This document shows positions 52,601 to 64,000 of a DNA stretch of 64,000 nt, piece after piece; within the stretch, counting starts at the first letter, position 1, and each line of letters starts with the position of its first letter. A model generated the notes under the pieces. The model ran no database searches and was not told the origin of the DNA. It saw only the letters and a program-made list of their open reading frames with translations. Source of the stretch: Crossaster papposus. Taxonomy: Eukaryota; Echinodermata; Asteroidea; Velatida; Solasteridae. The DNA lies in contig JBAIAA010000650.1 in NCBI GenBank assembly GCA_037893245.1, positions 1,319,808 to 1,383,807 on the forward strand, in the 5' to 3' direction. The position numbers and the translations under genes are program-made.

Positions 52601-55600
52601 ATAGAATTGTGAAATTAAAAGCGTGTAGCCCAACTTCAAACAAAGCCAAATGTTCACAAACATCCTTTAATCATAAAAATGAACTGAGTAGCTAAAATAT
52701 CTAAGACAAAGCCAAGATCTCACAAAGAGTAAGCACTACAAAACCCACATCAGCCCAAATCCCTTAAAAACTATGAGATGCCAGTATTGACAAAACCGCA
52801 ATGAACGGCACAATCTTAAGATATCTTCCTGCGAGAGACTGCAGTGCACGGACATCTTAAAGAAGCACGCCGGCCATTTTAAGACTCCCACACGAGTTGT
52901 TTTCAATTCCAGGCAGATTCTTGGAGTTTAAGTGGCTCGATACGAGACTGCGCCCCAGGCATAAAGTCTGATTCACACCCAGAGTTCATTGTATGAAGTA
53001 GGACGCCTGTGCGACCCTTGTGTATATAGGAGATTTTATTAGTGCATGTTGGTAGATGTTCTTAAAGGTAGGATACACCATTTGCAGATATCGAAACAAT
53101 TTGCTACCGAATTATTAAGAAATATATTACTTATTTGAAAGTAAATTATTGATTGTAGGCACCCAGCAGAATAGTTGCGCTAGATATTTTAGAATTGTTA
53201 AGAAAAATTGAATTTTATTTTTTTAAATCACGATAGCTGGACGGCGATTGAAAAAAAACTACCAAGAACAACATAAGAACCACTGCCCGACGCCAGTTGG
53301 AAAACGAACGCCCTTTTTCTTGCTTTCCTCGGCATCCAGGATTGTAAAACTTCGGACAGGTAAGTTAAATGATATTTACTACAAAATACAACCCCCCCCC
53401 CCCTCCAAACAAAAAAATCCACCTATTCATGATAATTCAAGCAATTACCATAGGTGTATCCTACCTTTAATACAGAAAAGCTTCAATTCTGTGACCTACT
53501 TGTACACACTACACAGTACATATACATTGTATGAGTCATACCACAGGCTTACCACAAAGTGCACATTCAGCACTATCAGTGTTGACACAAGCATCCGATT
53601 GCATACAATTGTCTACTGACTGTAGCAAGGTGCTTAAGCAGCAGGGCTACGATACATGCATTTAGTAAACGCGATCGGGGAATATTTTATGACCAGTCGT
53701 GTTACTATGCAAACAACATGCTACTTTTACAAATTCACATATATTTTTCTTGAAGGAGCTATATTTTGAATGTTTAATATGCTTGAAGTTGCAGGCATGA
53801 CATTGAAAGACTGGCTAGTTTTAACTTTGCACTATATTTTTTATATGTCCGTTATTTGAAACATTTATCCACAAAAAAGTTTACACGAGGACAAGTTTCT
53901 GATGTGCTTCGATTCAAGAATTAAAGAAAAGCTGCTACTGGGACTAAGTTGACAAAGGAAAAGAAAAAAGAAATCTTAAAAGATCAGGCTTGACATTTTG
54001 AGAAAAAAACACACAAATGTTTCCTTTGCTTTTGGACTTCTAGAAAATTACTATCATTTAAAAGACAGACTCCGACAGATTTGGGCAGACCTCGGAAAAC
54101 CTCGAACAGACCTCGGACAGACCTCGGACAGACCTCAGAAAGATTTCCCGACAGTTTCCTACCTCCTGGTTCATCCTCATCCTCGCTGAAGACGTTAGGG
54201 TCAAAGTCCGCGTCGTCATCATCCCGCCGCGGCTTAGCGTCCGGCCGTAGCTCCACCAGTGCGATGGTCATCTGGCGGGGCTGCAGATGCAGCAGACTAG
54301 TCCGATAATTGACCTGGCCCAAGTTAGACGGCAGAAAGTTGGCCAGACCATGGATCTTGAACTTGGTGCCCCAGATGTTGGAGGTCACCTCAACTAAGCG
54401 ATTTTGCTGAGAGAAAAGAGAAATTACCAAAATAAGAGTCACGACGGGCCTTTTTTAATTCCTGGCTTCATCTTTGTCTGGTGCCTGTTTGTGTTTCAGA
54501 AACATTCCAAATGGCCAAACGTTATAATATTTCTATTTGCTTCCAATTCTTGCTTCACAGTGATTCAGAAGTCGGAGGTGAAGTCGAAGACGAATCAAAG
54601 GTTTTCAAAGAAGTCTCTGTTAAATACTCTGGAATTTTCTCACAAAACAGGTTGGTTAATTACATCGTAGATGCATTCAAACAGGACAAGTATTTGGCAG
54701 GACTAAGATCGAGGTACTTTTTCCCCCCTGGACTAACCTCCGGTAAGCTTTCCAAGAACAAGCAATCGTACTGATGCTCTTTTCGCCGGGGCGAGTCTGT
54801 TCCGTTACTCCCGTCCCGGTTCAGCCTTGGGCTGCCTCCTCCTCCTCCTCCTCCTCCTCCTCCTCCTCCTACCCCGACTCCGCCCACTGATGTCCCGTTG
54901 TCACGGACTCCCATCATCCTTGGCAACGTCTCGTCTTCGCTCTCATCTGAGCTGGAGCTGCTGCTGGAGGAGATGATGGTGGTTGCTAAGGGCAACCGCT
55001 CGTCTTCCTCACCCAGGACTACAAAAGAAGTGGGTATTATGAATATGGCCTAGGCTGGATGTGAACCCGTTATTAATATACTACTAGGACACGAGATTCG
55101 AACCCCATAATTTAGGTCGCCTTACGTTTTGGGCATAGGTGAGATTCTAACCCAGAAACAAGTTAAGTATTAGGATTTTATTGTCTGGGTGTGACTTGAA
55201 CCCAGGCTGAAAAGAGTGAAAGCCAAGCTGTGTGCTAACGCGCAAGTCATGTTAGATTGAATATTTTGTTGTCTGTCTGGTTGAGATTTGAACAAGATTC
55301 GGTAAATTTGCTAAGCAATCATTTCTGCTTACCAGATCCATGAATTTAAGCCTACCTTGTTTTTGGTCCAAGGACACCTTGGGATCGTAGATGACAAACT
55401 CTGGCCGGAGTTTGCTGACCCTGCGACCTTTGAGGAGAGGTACCAGACCGCCTAGGTACTCCAGGAACAGTGTGTAGCATGAGCTGCTGGGGTTGGCGTC
55501 GTCGCCAGTCCGGATCATTGTACAGTGAAGTCGCTCATTGCCTACAAAATACACGAACACAACAATGTGTCCTGGTCACATGATGCCAAATCCATGATCA

Positions 55601-58600
55601 CATGATGCCAAATCACATGATTATATGATCACATGACTACATGTGTATCGGTACAATCATCAGGGGGCAGTACTTTCTGAAAATTTCCAATTGTGGTCAA
55701 AGTTTTGTACCCATGACTGAACATTCAGCAAACAGACAGATAGACAGAAAGACAAAAATTCAGATTTACTTACCTGGTGGTGGTCTGCTGCCAAATTCTC
55801 GGAGCTTGGTTGGATCGGGAATACAGCCCTAAAACAAATACAAATTCGGGTGTATTTTTTTTTTTTTTTAGATTTGAGTAAATGATGCGAATTAACACCC
55901 AAAGATGTATACAAAGAAAGTATACATTTTTCTATGTACTCATTTGTATTTATTTTTAATTTTTGTTTTATTTGCAGAGGATATTATTCGGTTTGACTCT
56001 CAACATGTTCATGATGCACAAATATTTCAATTTTATTTCAGGACCCAGAAAACAGTGCTCTACACTATCCACAAGGATTACTTTTTAACAATTTTCATTT
56101 GCTTTTACGTTCTGTGATTATGTTCAATTTGTTCCCAAACCTTATAGCAGTGACGCAATGTTTCATTCAATGCATCTCCAAGGACAAGCGGCTTTCATAA
56201 TAAATCGACTTTTCCGACTACACATTGTATCTGCTCAATGGTCTGGGAATAATCTTAATCCTATCCCAACTTAAGTCTGCACACACATGTAGTCTTTGAA
56301 AAATTTGGACAGAAAAAAACCCAAATCTGAAAGCTTTCTTTTTATATAATCAAATCTGTCTCCCCCCCCCCTCCATTTTATCTACTTACAATAGAATTGT
56401 ATTCTTGATGTCTTTTTGAGAAATCCCGACAAAAAAAAAAAATTGACTGAAAAGCCACCTAATGCATGTTTTGTAAGAAACGCTGCGTTAAAAGGCCTCA
56501 CATGACAATCGACATACATGAAAATCGATATACAATACAATCGACATACGATGCAATCTCCAAACCTTGGCAATACAGAGTCTAGTATTGGAAAAGACGC
56601 TTGCGAAGCCAACACAAAAAACAACCTTTTTTTCCTTTTTCTGATTCGTCTTACAATTCAAGCTTTTGTGCATGCATTTCTCCGCCTCAAAGACCAAGGG
56701 GGATGTGAATGTAATTGCCCGTCGCTTAAAGGCAGGTCACGGTTCTGTTGCTCGGGGAAAATAAGGCATCTGCCTCGGGAAATAGAACATGCGACGTCTT
56801 GAGAACGAAAAATTCAAGTCAATAAAAACATGATTTAGATTTATTTTTTCCTTTAGAACTTAAAATTGCTAGGCATTGCTCATGTTTCTTCCAATTTATT
56901 GTTTATCTTTCTTGCAATCTTTTATTTAGATTAATTCTCAAGAACATTTTTTAAACAATTTTGTTTGGTTAAACGTTAAACCTCATCTGTTTTACATATC
57001 TTTGTTTAAGCTATCTTTTAACAATCTTTAGATCTGCCTTTGCTTATGCTGGTAAATTAAAACTTAAAAATTATGTTGGTAATTTTTTGTTTAGCTTTGA
57101 GCTCTTCGAGGACATGCGACTCATTTTGATTGATTTTTTTTATCCACCTTGAAAATTTCGACAGAAAAATTACGCTTATCATATTCCCACACATTTTCAT
57201 GCTTACTAGAGCACGTAAAGAGAGCTTCCCACTGTTGTTTTGCTACAATAAGCAAATTCTTACACAGCCTTACTTTAACCGTGAGAGACAGCCTGTCTGT
57301 GACGTACGTCCGTAGCCGGCCTGGCAGCGGCAGTTTAGCCATGGCTTTCTCTTCGTTGACGAACGATGTGATGACCTCACGACACAACACCTGCAGCGGT
57401 GCCACACCCTTCTCTACCCAGGCTACATGCAGGATGGCGCCGCAGGCCACGAAGAGGCGTCGGTCATTGTGGCCCCAGGTCAGGGCCGATAGGGGGCGCT
57501 GTTAGATGCAAAAAAATACGAGATACTAACATGTTTTTGTGCATTTACAATTGAAAAATATAGGCGCAAAAGCCGCCGAACGCCAGCAAAGAGTATTTAA
57601 TTATCACATCGTTTTATGGATGGGGTATTTAGAAGTTTCTGCAACAGAATTCTCCAAATATTACTCTAAAATGTTTAGGCCATTTTTTAAAATTATCAAT
57701 AATTGGATTACAGATCCGCTGTCGAAAAATAAACCCAAAACAAATTTCCCTCACCAACAGTTTTGCTCGTGGCGTGTTTATGCGTCATCCGTTTTGAATC
57801 TGGGGGAAACTTTGCATTTATATACGTCATCCAGCGCGAACTGGTTAAAAATTATCCTCCTAGGGTCCCTTTACCTGTGAGGGTATATTAAGAGTGAATC
57901 GCAGATGACCGTTGGTGTTGTAAAACTTGACTGCGCTGATGCCCTCGACGGGCTGCGTGCCACCCACGGCGAGGAACGCACCACAACTACTCCACTCCAT
58001 CATGATGTCTGTGAGAACAGGTCGGCAACGGGAAACGCAAGCAATTGAAAAATTGAGATCGTGTCATTTTATTCACAGTTGACCATCAATTAGATGCTCT
58101 TGTTGTTGTTTTTTTATTTTTTACCAAAATAATTTTAGAAATAATTCAGGAAACTTCTTTTTTACTAACCATGTAAACATGTAAATGCGTCGGTGGATGT
58201 TTTTCAGACACCACGGTTTAAATACTAAGGGTATTTATAAATACACAATAACTTTGGAGTATTTTAAACCGTAACCTGCCATTTTCAAGTGCGTTCAACA
58301 TTTAACCTATTCATTTCAGCAAGATTTGAATTATTTGAGTGGAATTTGTCTTCTGGAGAGAGTGGATCCAATTTGTAAAATTACATTTTTAAAATATTTC
58401 AATGTTGACCTCTGACCTGTCATCTCCGTCTTTATGCTGATTGGGGTCAGGTCGTCGTAGGCCTTCATCAATTGGATCTCGCTGTCGCCGAGGTCAACCG
58501 CCATGACCGGGCACCGCTTCTTGCAAACTCGCGACCGTTCGCTCACTCCCTGTGGTCACGGTAACAAAAACAAAGTTTATATTTATCCGCTTCTTAATCA

Positions 58601-59378
58601 AACCACAATAGGAAAGCAGTTACCCTTTTGGATCGTTTAATGACATCTGATCTTATTTCTGAGATTTTTCTCTTATCTGAATAACAGTCCAATTCCCTTG
58701 ACTTGCCAAAAAAAAACCAAAGATTTTCAAACGCCTTTAAGTTTTTACTCATCAATAAAAGATACGCACGCACGCACTGGGACCCAGATAATGAGACACA
58801 TTTAATCCATTATTCATCCACATTGAGCCCAATTCATCACCGAGCCGTCTCCGGTCGAACCGATGATTGATTTGCGGAGAAAATGGGAATTATTTTTTCA
58901 CCTGTAGATGTGGGATTCGAGAGCTGAAATATACATTATATCCTCAAAATCCTTTTTGTACATTACGGTGGATTCCTGGATAGATTGATGTGTCCTACTT
59001 TCTGCAGCTATTTTTTTCTTTATCGTGGATGATTGTTTTTTGTACAGACATGTACATGTATGTCTGTAACACTAAACCCCCCAGGGATTTTTTGTACTTT
59101 GCGTAATCTTCTGGAATACTACAAAGCCTAGTATACGAGAATCTAATGGCATTTTTTTTTTTAAATACTAACAAGCCCCGTGTATTGTTTAAAATGCAGA
59201 TATTTCTAAATTTAAAAGCATCTACAGTCATTTGCGTTTAAACCCAAAAGTAACGTTATTAGTTTTCTCTACCAACAGTCAAAAAAACTCAAAGCCCAAT
59301 AAAATCAAGCCCAATAATTGCCTCCCTAATTTGTTTCGGGTCCCACCCGTGACAAAAATTACATGTAATACATGTACC

Positions 59379-59420
<42 letters not shown>

Positions 59421-62400
59421 GGCTATGCCTTACCATGATCAGATGATTATATTCATCAAAAAACGTACAAGTTCATTGTACATTTCACTTGAAATTAATT
59501 GCATTTTGTTTTGTTTTTTTCTCCTGAATGTGTAAACATAGGCACGGGAAAAGTACGGTACATTTGTGATGTGACGAGGTGTTTTTTCTCTGTTTTTCCC
59601 TTTTGTTTTGTGTGGTACGCTTGTGCAAGCCCAAAAACCAATCATTATTTCCTTGATGGCAAATGTTGGCTTAGGAGGGGGGGGGGGGGGTGGGGGGGGA
59701 GGACGGGTAGAACGTGATGGGATACAGGCTTACGCTAGTGTAAAATTTGATCATCGTAAATTCATGGGATCATTAACAGTACGTACACAGTACATGTACC
59801 TTGGTTAACACAATCATGACATTATGGTGCGATGATTATCAGGATATTCATGTGTAAAATGCTTTCTTTTTCGTTGTTTGTAGGATCTTCGTGGGTTTTT
59901 TCTGGTGACTTGGTGTTTTTGCAATTTACTTTTCATTTTGTAGACATTGTACACCCGATATCAAATTTGTAATTGGTCAGGTTTTGGGAAAAAAATGAGC
60001 GCCGACCACTTTCGTCAAAATAAAAAAAAATTCACATTGATATTCCAACAAAAAATAAATTAAACAAAAGAGAAACTAACTCATACAAATTACACTTGAA
60101 GTTGAAAAGGTAAAGAATTACTTGACATTTAACTTGAATGTTAAGGTTAAATGTGGTGTCTTTGAAATGGGAATGCCATGTTTTTCCCCAGCGAGGTTAT
60201 TTTCTCAGAGAATCTGTTTTTGTTCCACGAAAAAAAAAAATTGGTCTTTAAGGAATCCCAAACAATGTTGAATTTGATGCATGATTAACAGATTTCTCAC
60301 AGGCCGCGCACACGTCAACGCCATGCACAATTTGTTCCTCAGCCCTGGCCTGAAAGTGGGCACCCAGACCTACTCAACAAGCGTCTGAAAACGCTTCCCC
60401 TCAAAAAGAAACCATCAAAGCCTAGCTTCTGTCTGCGCTGGCTGGCTATAAAAAACACACACACAAAACCACCAAATGCATGGACACTGGAGCCCAAAGT
60501 ACCTCATTAAAATTTAACCCCCATCCCCCCCTCCCTCCCTAGGGCTTCGGAAGCTAAATGTGTATGACGAGACGTGTGGGGGCATGGTCTATCGCCGTGT
60601 GCGCCGTGTGCGCCGTGTGCGCCATGTCCTATTGATTTATGAGCAAAACACGTGGAGCCAAACGTGGGTGTTATATGCGGCTTGTTCTATCACAAATGAG
60701 ACATTACAAATGTACGATCAGTCAGGCTTTTTGGAGGAGGGATTTCTTGATGGGCGTGACAATCGTCTGGTATTAGCGAGGCTTATTGAGATCTGTCGGG
60801 ACATTTTTGGGAAGCTCATAAGGTTTTTTTGGAACAGCTTTATTAACTTTTATTAGTCATGCTTGGGCATGATACAAGAGAATTGACTATTTTAATTTTT
60901 TTTTGAAGGATTTATGTCGGCTGGAGAATAGTAATTGGGGTTAAATCGTCGCTTTGCCTAAAATCTACACCTACATGTTCATGTAAATTTCTTAAACTAC
61001 ACTAACTACCTACACTAACACAGCAATAACAAATGACATACAAGAGACAAAAATAGATTAGGGTTGTCATAAAGAATTCCTGAGAAACCACGCCTTTCCA
61101 CAAGCACAATGACCCTCATAAAGGAGGGGGGGGGGGGGGGGGGGGTTCCTCTGTCTCATATCTTGCTTCATGTAATGAAATTCCTAGTGGAGACCTATTT
61201 ATCAATAGAAATTACCCTCTAGCGACCTTTTCATTTCCATTGTCCCCATTGTGCTCACTGTATTTTTCCCACTGGTCATAATATGCTTTGTACATTATAC
61301 AAAATAAATACACATGTATGCAGCTTACATGCAAGCTCCAAGGCCAGCAATACAAGGAGAAAACAATAGATTCTGTGTTGTCTCAAACGCAAGTCTAAGA
61401 GATAGTACTATATTTTAGGAACAAAGATAACCACAATGCTTTGTTCTTGGACATAATGGTGCAGTACAAAGTACAGCTGTGTTTTTGTTAGTGGTGAACT
61501 CACACCAGATGTACATGTACGACAAAAAAAAATCTTTTGGCGACAATAACAATTCAAACTTGAACAAATCAATGCAAACTCTCGGTTTTGTTTTGTTTTA
61601 AAGGTAGTATACACTATTTACTTTTGTTGTAAATTTCAAAAATGGATGGGATAGGGATTCATATTTATAGTACGGTCAATATTGTAACACTGACCTGTTA
61701 TTTAGGTTTTGTGTTTTGTGGTTCCTTGACTTCTTACAGAGGAAACAGAGCAATTTATAGACGTCAAGGAATTATCAGGTTAGGGAGCCAGACTAGTTAG
61801 CTGGCGCCCATTCACGCATGTGTTACAGTATTGAAGAGGAAGTTTCAAGATGACCATGAGAATTTCTGAGGTGTTTTTTTTAAGACGACTCTCACCTTTT
61901 CTTTTCTTCTTGCCAGGCTTGTCGTCCGACTCGTTGTCGCTCACGTTAATCATGCGGAATTTCTCTGAGGACCACAGAAGGGCTCTGATTGGTCGATCCT
62001 CCGCCAAGGTGCACTGAGTCACGATAGCTCCGTGGATGTCCATGACGAGAATCTGGCCCGTCAGACGTACCAAGTAACACCTGAGAAAATACAGGGGGGA
62101 TTGACCAAGCGGTTAGCGTTTGCGGAACTATTATAGCACAGAAAGTCGCTAAGCAGAATCGGGTTACCAGCTAAAATCTCAAATGATGCAGACTGCATGT
62201 GACTGGTTCTCAGTGGATTTCTGCTAAGCATGACAAATTTTCTAAGCACATTTTTTGCTAAGCAACTTACGGAAATTTGAATTCACATCTTTGTTATTTC
62301 TTGTGTGGCAAAGCTGGGACGAGCCCAAATTTTCGAAACCACTGACCTGCTTGTCGTCTGGTGCCCAGGCTCCGCACAGCAGTTTGGCCTCCAGGTTGAG

Positions 62401-62511
62401 CATGGATGACCAGTAGCGCTGACCGGTGGACTGACCCCACTAGGGACAAAGCCGTCCTTGTAGCAGATCAGGGCCATACGACCCATCGTGGCTCCAGGCA
62501 AAGTCGCTCAC
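49675..62511 (-). CDS. TULP4: Tubby-related protein 4 (WD40 plus Tubby), 3' eleven exons
   Basis: Minus-strand exons: 62511-62347, 62080-61896, 58549-58417 (or from 58545), 58008-57875, 57498-57274, 55828-55774, 55541-55356, 55018-54738, 54406-54163, 51550-50346, 49791-49675 (TGA). The first four or five cover the end of the WD40 propeller ([38 protein letters not shown]). Then [28 protein letters not shown] and [12 protein letters not shown] open the split Tubby domain, and [19 protein letters not shown] to [20 protein letters not shown] close it. A long basic/Ser-rich insert and poly-Ser and poly-Gly tracts lie between. Human TULP4 is a putative SOCS-box substrate receptor for a Cullin-RING ligase. 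The N-terminal exons are beyond the window. Exons 62511-62347 and 62080-61896 carry four single-base insertions that break the frame (see findings). Confidence 0.93.
49801..49816 (+). repeat. Poly(G) tract, 16 bp
   Basis: Starts ten bases upstream (in TULP4 sense) of the final exon acceptor, so on the gene strand it is a poly(C) polypyrimidine run. Confidence 0.95.
50122..50210 (+). repeat. Interspersed repeat, also at 11396-11465
   Basis: Shares TCTGTGGGTAGCACACCCTG and ATATTTC with 11417-11440, where it is followed by the same kind of TGATATTTCC text. Two diverged copies of an unnamed repeat. Confidence 0.55.
51694..51718 (+). repeat. Poly(G) tract, about 25 bp
   Basis: In TULP4 intron 9, 140 bp upstream in gene sense of the long penultimate exon. 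Confidence 0.95.
52363..52500. repeat. Family A element, degraded
   Basis: GCAGAGCTGCTAAGCAGACA, TTTTTAGCTGGTAACCCATT and CTAAGCAACTATTTTCTGTGC; the right end is lost. In TULP4 intron 9. Confidence 0.6.
54070..54142 (+). repeat. 12-bp minisatellite next to a TULP4 donor
   Basis: Units of ACAGACCTCGG begin 20 bp downstream (gene sense) of the donor of exon 54406-54163; five to six copies. Confidence 0.85.
57768..57848 (-). repeat. Family B element, truncated, minus orientation
   Basis: Minus-strand text AACCAGTTCGCGCTGGATGA, CGTATATAAATGCAAAG and GATGACGCATAAACACGCC equals the left third of the copy at 9059. In a TULP4 intron. Confidence 0.75.
58550..61895. other. Large TULP4 intron
   Basis: About 3.3 kb without a recognised exon. 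Contains poly(C) 59380-59418, poly(G) 59677-59690 and 61126-61145, and a 9-bp GCCGTGTGC repeat at 60593-60632. Because the flanking exon phases do not match unless the acceptor at 58545 is used, a small extra exon here is possible. Confidence 0.5.
59380..59418 (+). repeat. Poly(C) tract, 39 bp
   Basis: Longest homopolymer in the window, inside the large TULP4 intron between 58549 and 61896. It generates a spurious poly-Pro frame. Confidence 0.95.
62120..62282. repeat. Family A element, short copy
   Basis: GTCGCTAAGCAGAATCGGGT, CATGTGACTGGTTCTCAG and TTGCTAAGCAACTTACGGAA. Lies in the intron between the two frameshifted TULP4 exons. Confidence 0.6.
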
Positions 62512-64000
62512 CTGTAAAAACGAAAAATAAACAACACTGTTCTATGGCTTGGCAAGACAAAAATGTGACCGTCCACGACGAAAGGGCTGTAAAGTAGGCA
62601 TCTTGACGTTTTAAGATGCATGATTAATAAGCTTCAAAATGATGTATTACAAGACATAGTTGGTATTTATGGTTAGCTACAACAAGTAACACTGAATATG
62701 AAAATTTCTTAGTTTTTTATTGTTTTTCACATATGGTCCTTTTCTCAAAATAAGCTCTGGCGACTTTACAGCCCTTTTGTCATAGATAGTCACACAATTA
62801 GGTTTACTGTATGGAAAAGTTGCTTGGGATTTTAAATAGCCTTCATACTTGACCTTTCAGGGTAAACTAACCTTGTTGTTTCAAAGCCACAGAGCAGTAT
62901 TTGTTTGACAGTAAAGTCGATCACCTCCAATTTATTACAGTGACAAAGAAAAATGGCTGGGAAGTTTTAGAGTGATGTAAAACTCAACTGAACTGCATTG
63001 AAAAATAACCCCGCTCGGCCAAAAAAAACAATTGACACTTCGGAATGACGTACATGTTTGCTTCACTGTTTTAAATCTCCGTAATTAAAACACTTTATCA
63101 TGTAGTCCTAGACGGAATACTCGAGCAATGAACGCTTCAATTCACATGCACGCCACTTTTTCTAAATTCCCAAGAACGGTAAATCGGCGCGAGTGAACAG
63201 CACGAATATCGGTCTCTGCGGGGCTTTTCTGTTCAACTTCAATTATTTTTATACCGGCCGTGGCATTTTTGGTTCGTCGCACGGCTGAGCAATTTCTTTA
63301 ATAACGTGTCAACATGCTATGCACAGGTGTAGTCAACATGTGAAACTTTAGGGATTATTCCTCGAAAAAAAAATGTGTCCTTGTTATTTCCTTGATAATA
63401 TCAATGCTTTTTACACTTGATTACAAGTTTGTAAGGACTTGTGACTGGACTTCTAACACGAACTTGCAGGGACTTGAATACAACAAAAATTTCAATCAAA
63501 GATCAGTTGAACATATTACATGTAGCTGTATAAATTAATTCCTCTCAACCACAATTCGGAGGAAAACAAGACAAACAATCCTCATGTTCTCTGATTTGTC
63601 CTCCTAACTGTGTATTTTCTTGAGCCGTTCCAAATCGATACACACAGCCACACCATTAATCACGCTTGTGTGGATAAATTATTCAATATTTTCCCGCCCG
63701 AGGGAATCCCGGCTACCGTCACTCGCGACCAGATTTGTTGTGCCGGCGCACTGATTCGTTTAGCACTGTTTCGGAAGGAAAACATTTCTGTTTGGTTCAT
63801 CTTTTGCGATGGATAACTGCACAGAAACAATATGACGAGCATGGCGGCCTTCCAGATATATTATGCTAATGCGGGTTGGCTTAGTGATAATTATAGATGA
63901 TTCCCTACGATGCGTGAATGTGTAGGCCAAATCACTATAGTGACGTGAGGGGTTTGGTGCGCCTCACCCCCCCCCCCCCCCCCCCCCCCCCCTTTTGAAT
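62512..64000. other. TULP4 intron reaching the window edge
   Basis: No exon resembling the TULP4 N-terminal WD repeats is found on the minus strand here. The segment 63170-63870 is richer in CpG and might hold a promoter or non-coding exon. A 26-bp poly(C) lies at 63967-63992. Confidence 0.4.

Noticed and set aside
55060..55250. Several GATTCGAACCCC-like tRNA B-box words
   Set aside because: No A box at proper spacing and no match to the two SINE families; left uncalled.
59232..59438. Proline-rich frame
   Set aside because: Created by the 39-bp poly(C) run.

Overview
This is eukaryotic nuclear DNA. The genes are broken into many short exons with GT..AG introns of about 0.1 to 4 kb, and they encode proteins typical of bilaterian animals. 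Non-coding DNA is AT-rich and full of short transposable elements, tRNA-derived SINEs, minisatellites and long C/G homopolymers. The protein set, the gene spacing and the repeats suggest a marine invertebrate deuterostome, most likely an echinoderm (perhaps a sea star). That placement is an inference; nothing in the window proves it.

Layout. (1) 1-1775, plus: the last two coding exons of a Popeye-domain protein (BVES/POPDC type). (2) 5965-9610, plus: a complete eight-exon BDH2/DHRS6 short-chain dehydrogenase. (3) 13748-10951, minus: a complete seven-exon pyridoxal kinase with one GC-AG intron. (4) 16833-14782, minus: PCNP, with an uncertain first exon. (5) 18017-24075, plus: a 15-exon gene for a protein of about 1045 residues that looks Armadillo/HEAT-like and that I cannot name. 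(6) 26866-28655, plus: a P-loop sulfotransferase-like protein with an optional N-terminal hydrophobic exon. (7) 31947-29681, minus: a RING plus NHL-repeat protein of TRIM type. (8) 34527-36156, plus: POLR2F, a shared RNA polymerase subunit. (9) 38572-37942, minus: MYCBP, first exon not found. (10) 39993-44466, plus: TMEM39A. (11) 62511-49675, minus: the 3' eleven exons of TULP4 (WD40 plus Tubby); its N-terminal exons lie beyond the window.

The genes are unrelated housekeeping or signalling genes, not an operon or a joint pathway. Convergent pairs are sulfotransferase/RING-NHL, POLR2F/MYCBP and TMEM39A/TULP4. Divergent pairs with a shared upstream region are PCNP/ARM protein, RING-NHL/POLR2F and MYCBP/TMEM39A.

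Most unusual points: four single-base insertions in two adjacent TULP4 exons whose removal restores the conserved protein exactly; three recurrent short inverted-repeat element families; a 0.7 kb foldback element built from one repeated motif; a G-quadruplex-prone repeat just after a TMEM39A donor; a perfect CTCF-type site between MYCBP and TMEM39A; and the alternative membrane-anchor exon of the sulfotransferase. I saw no CRISPR array, phage, operon or other prokaryote-like system, and no clear evidence of a new multi-gene system.
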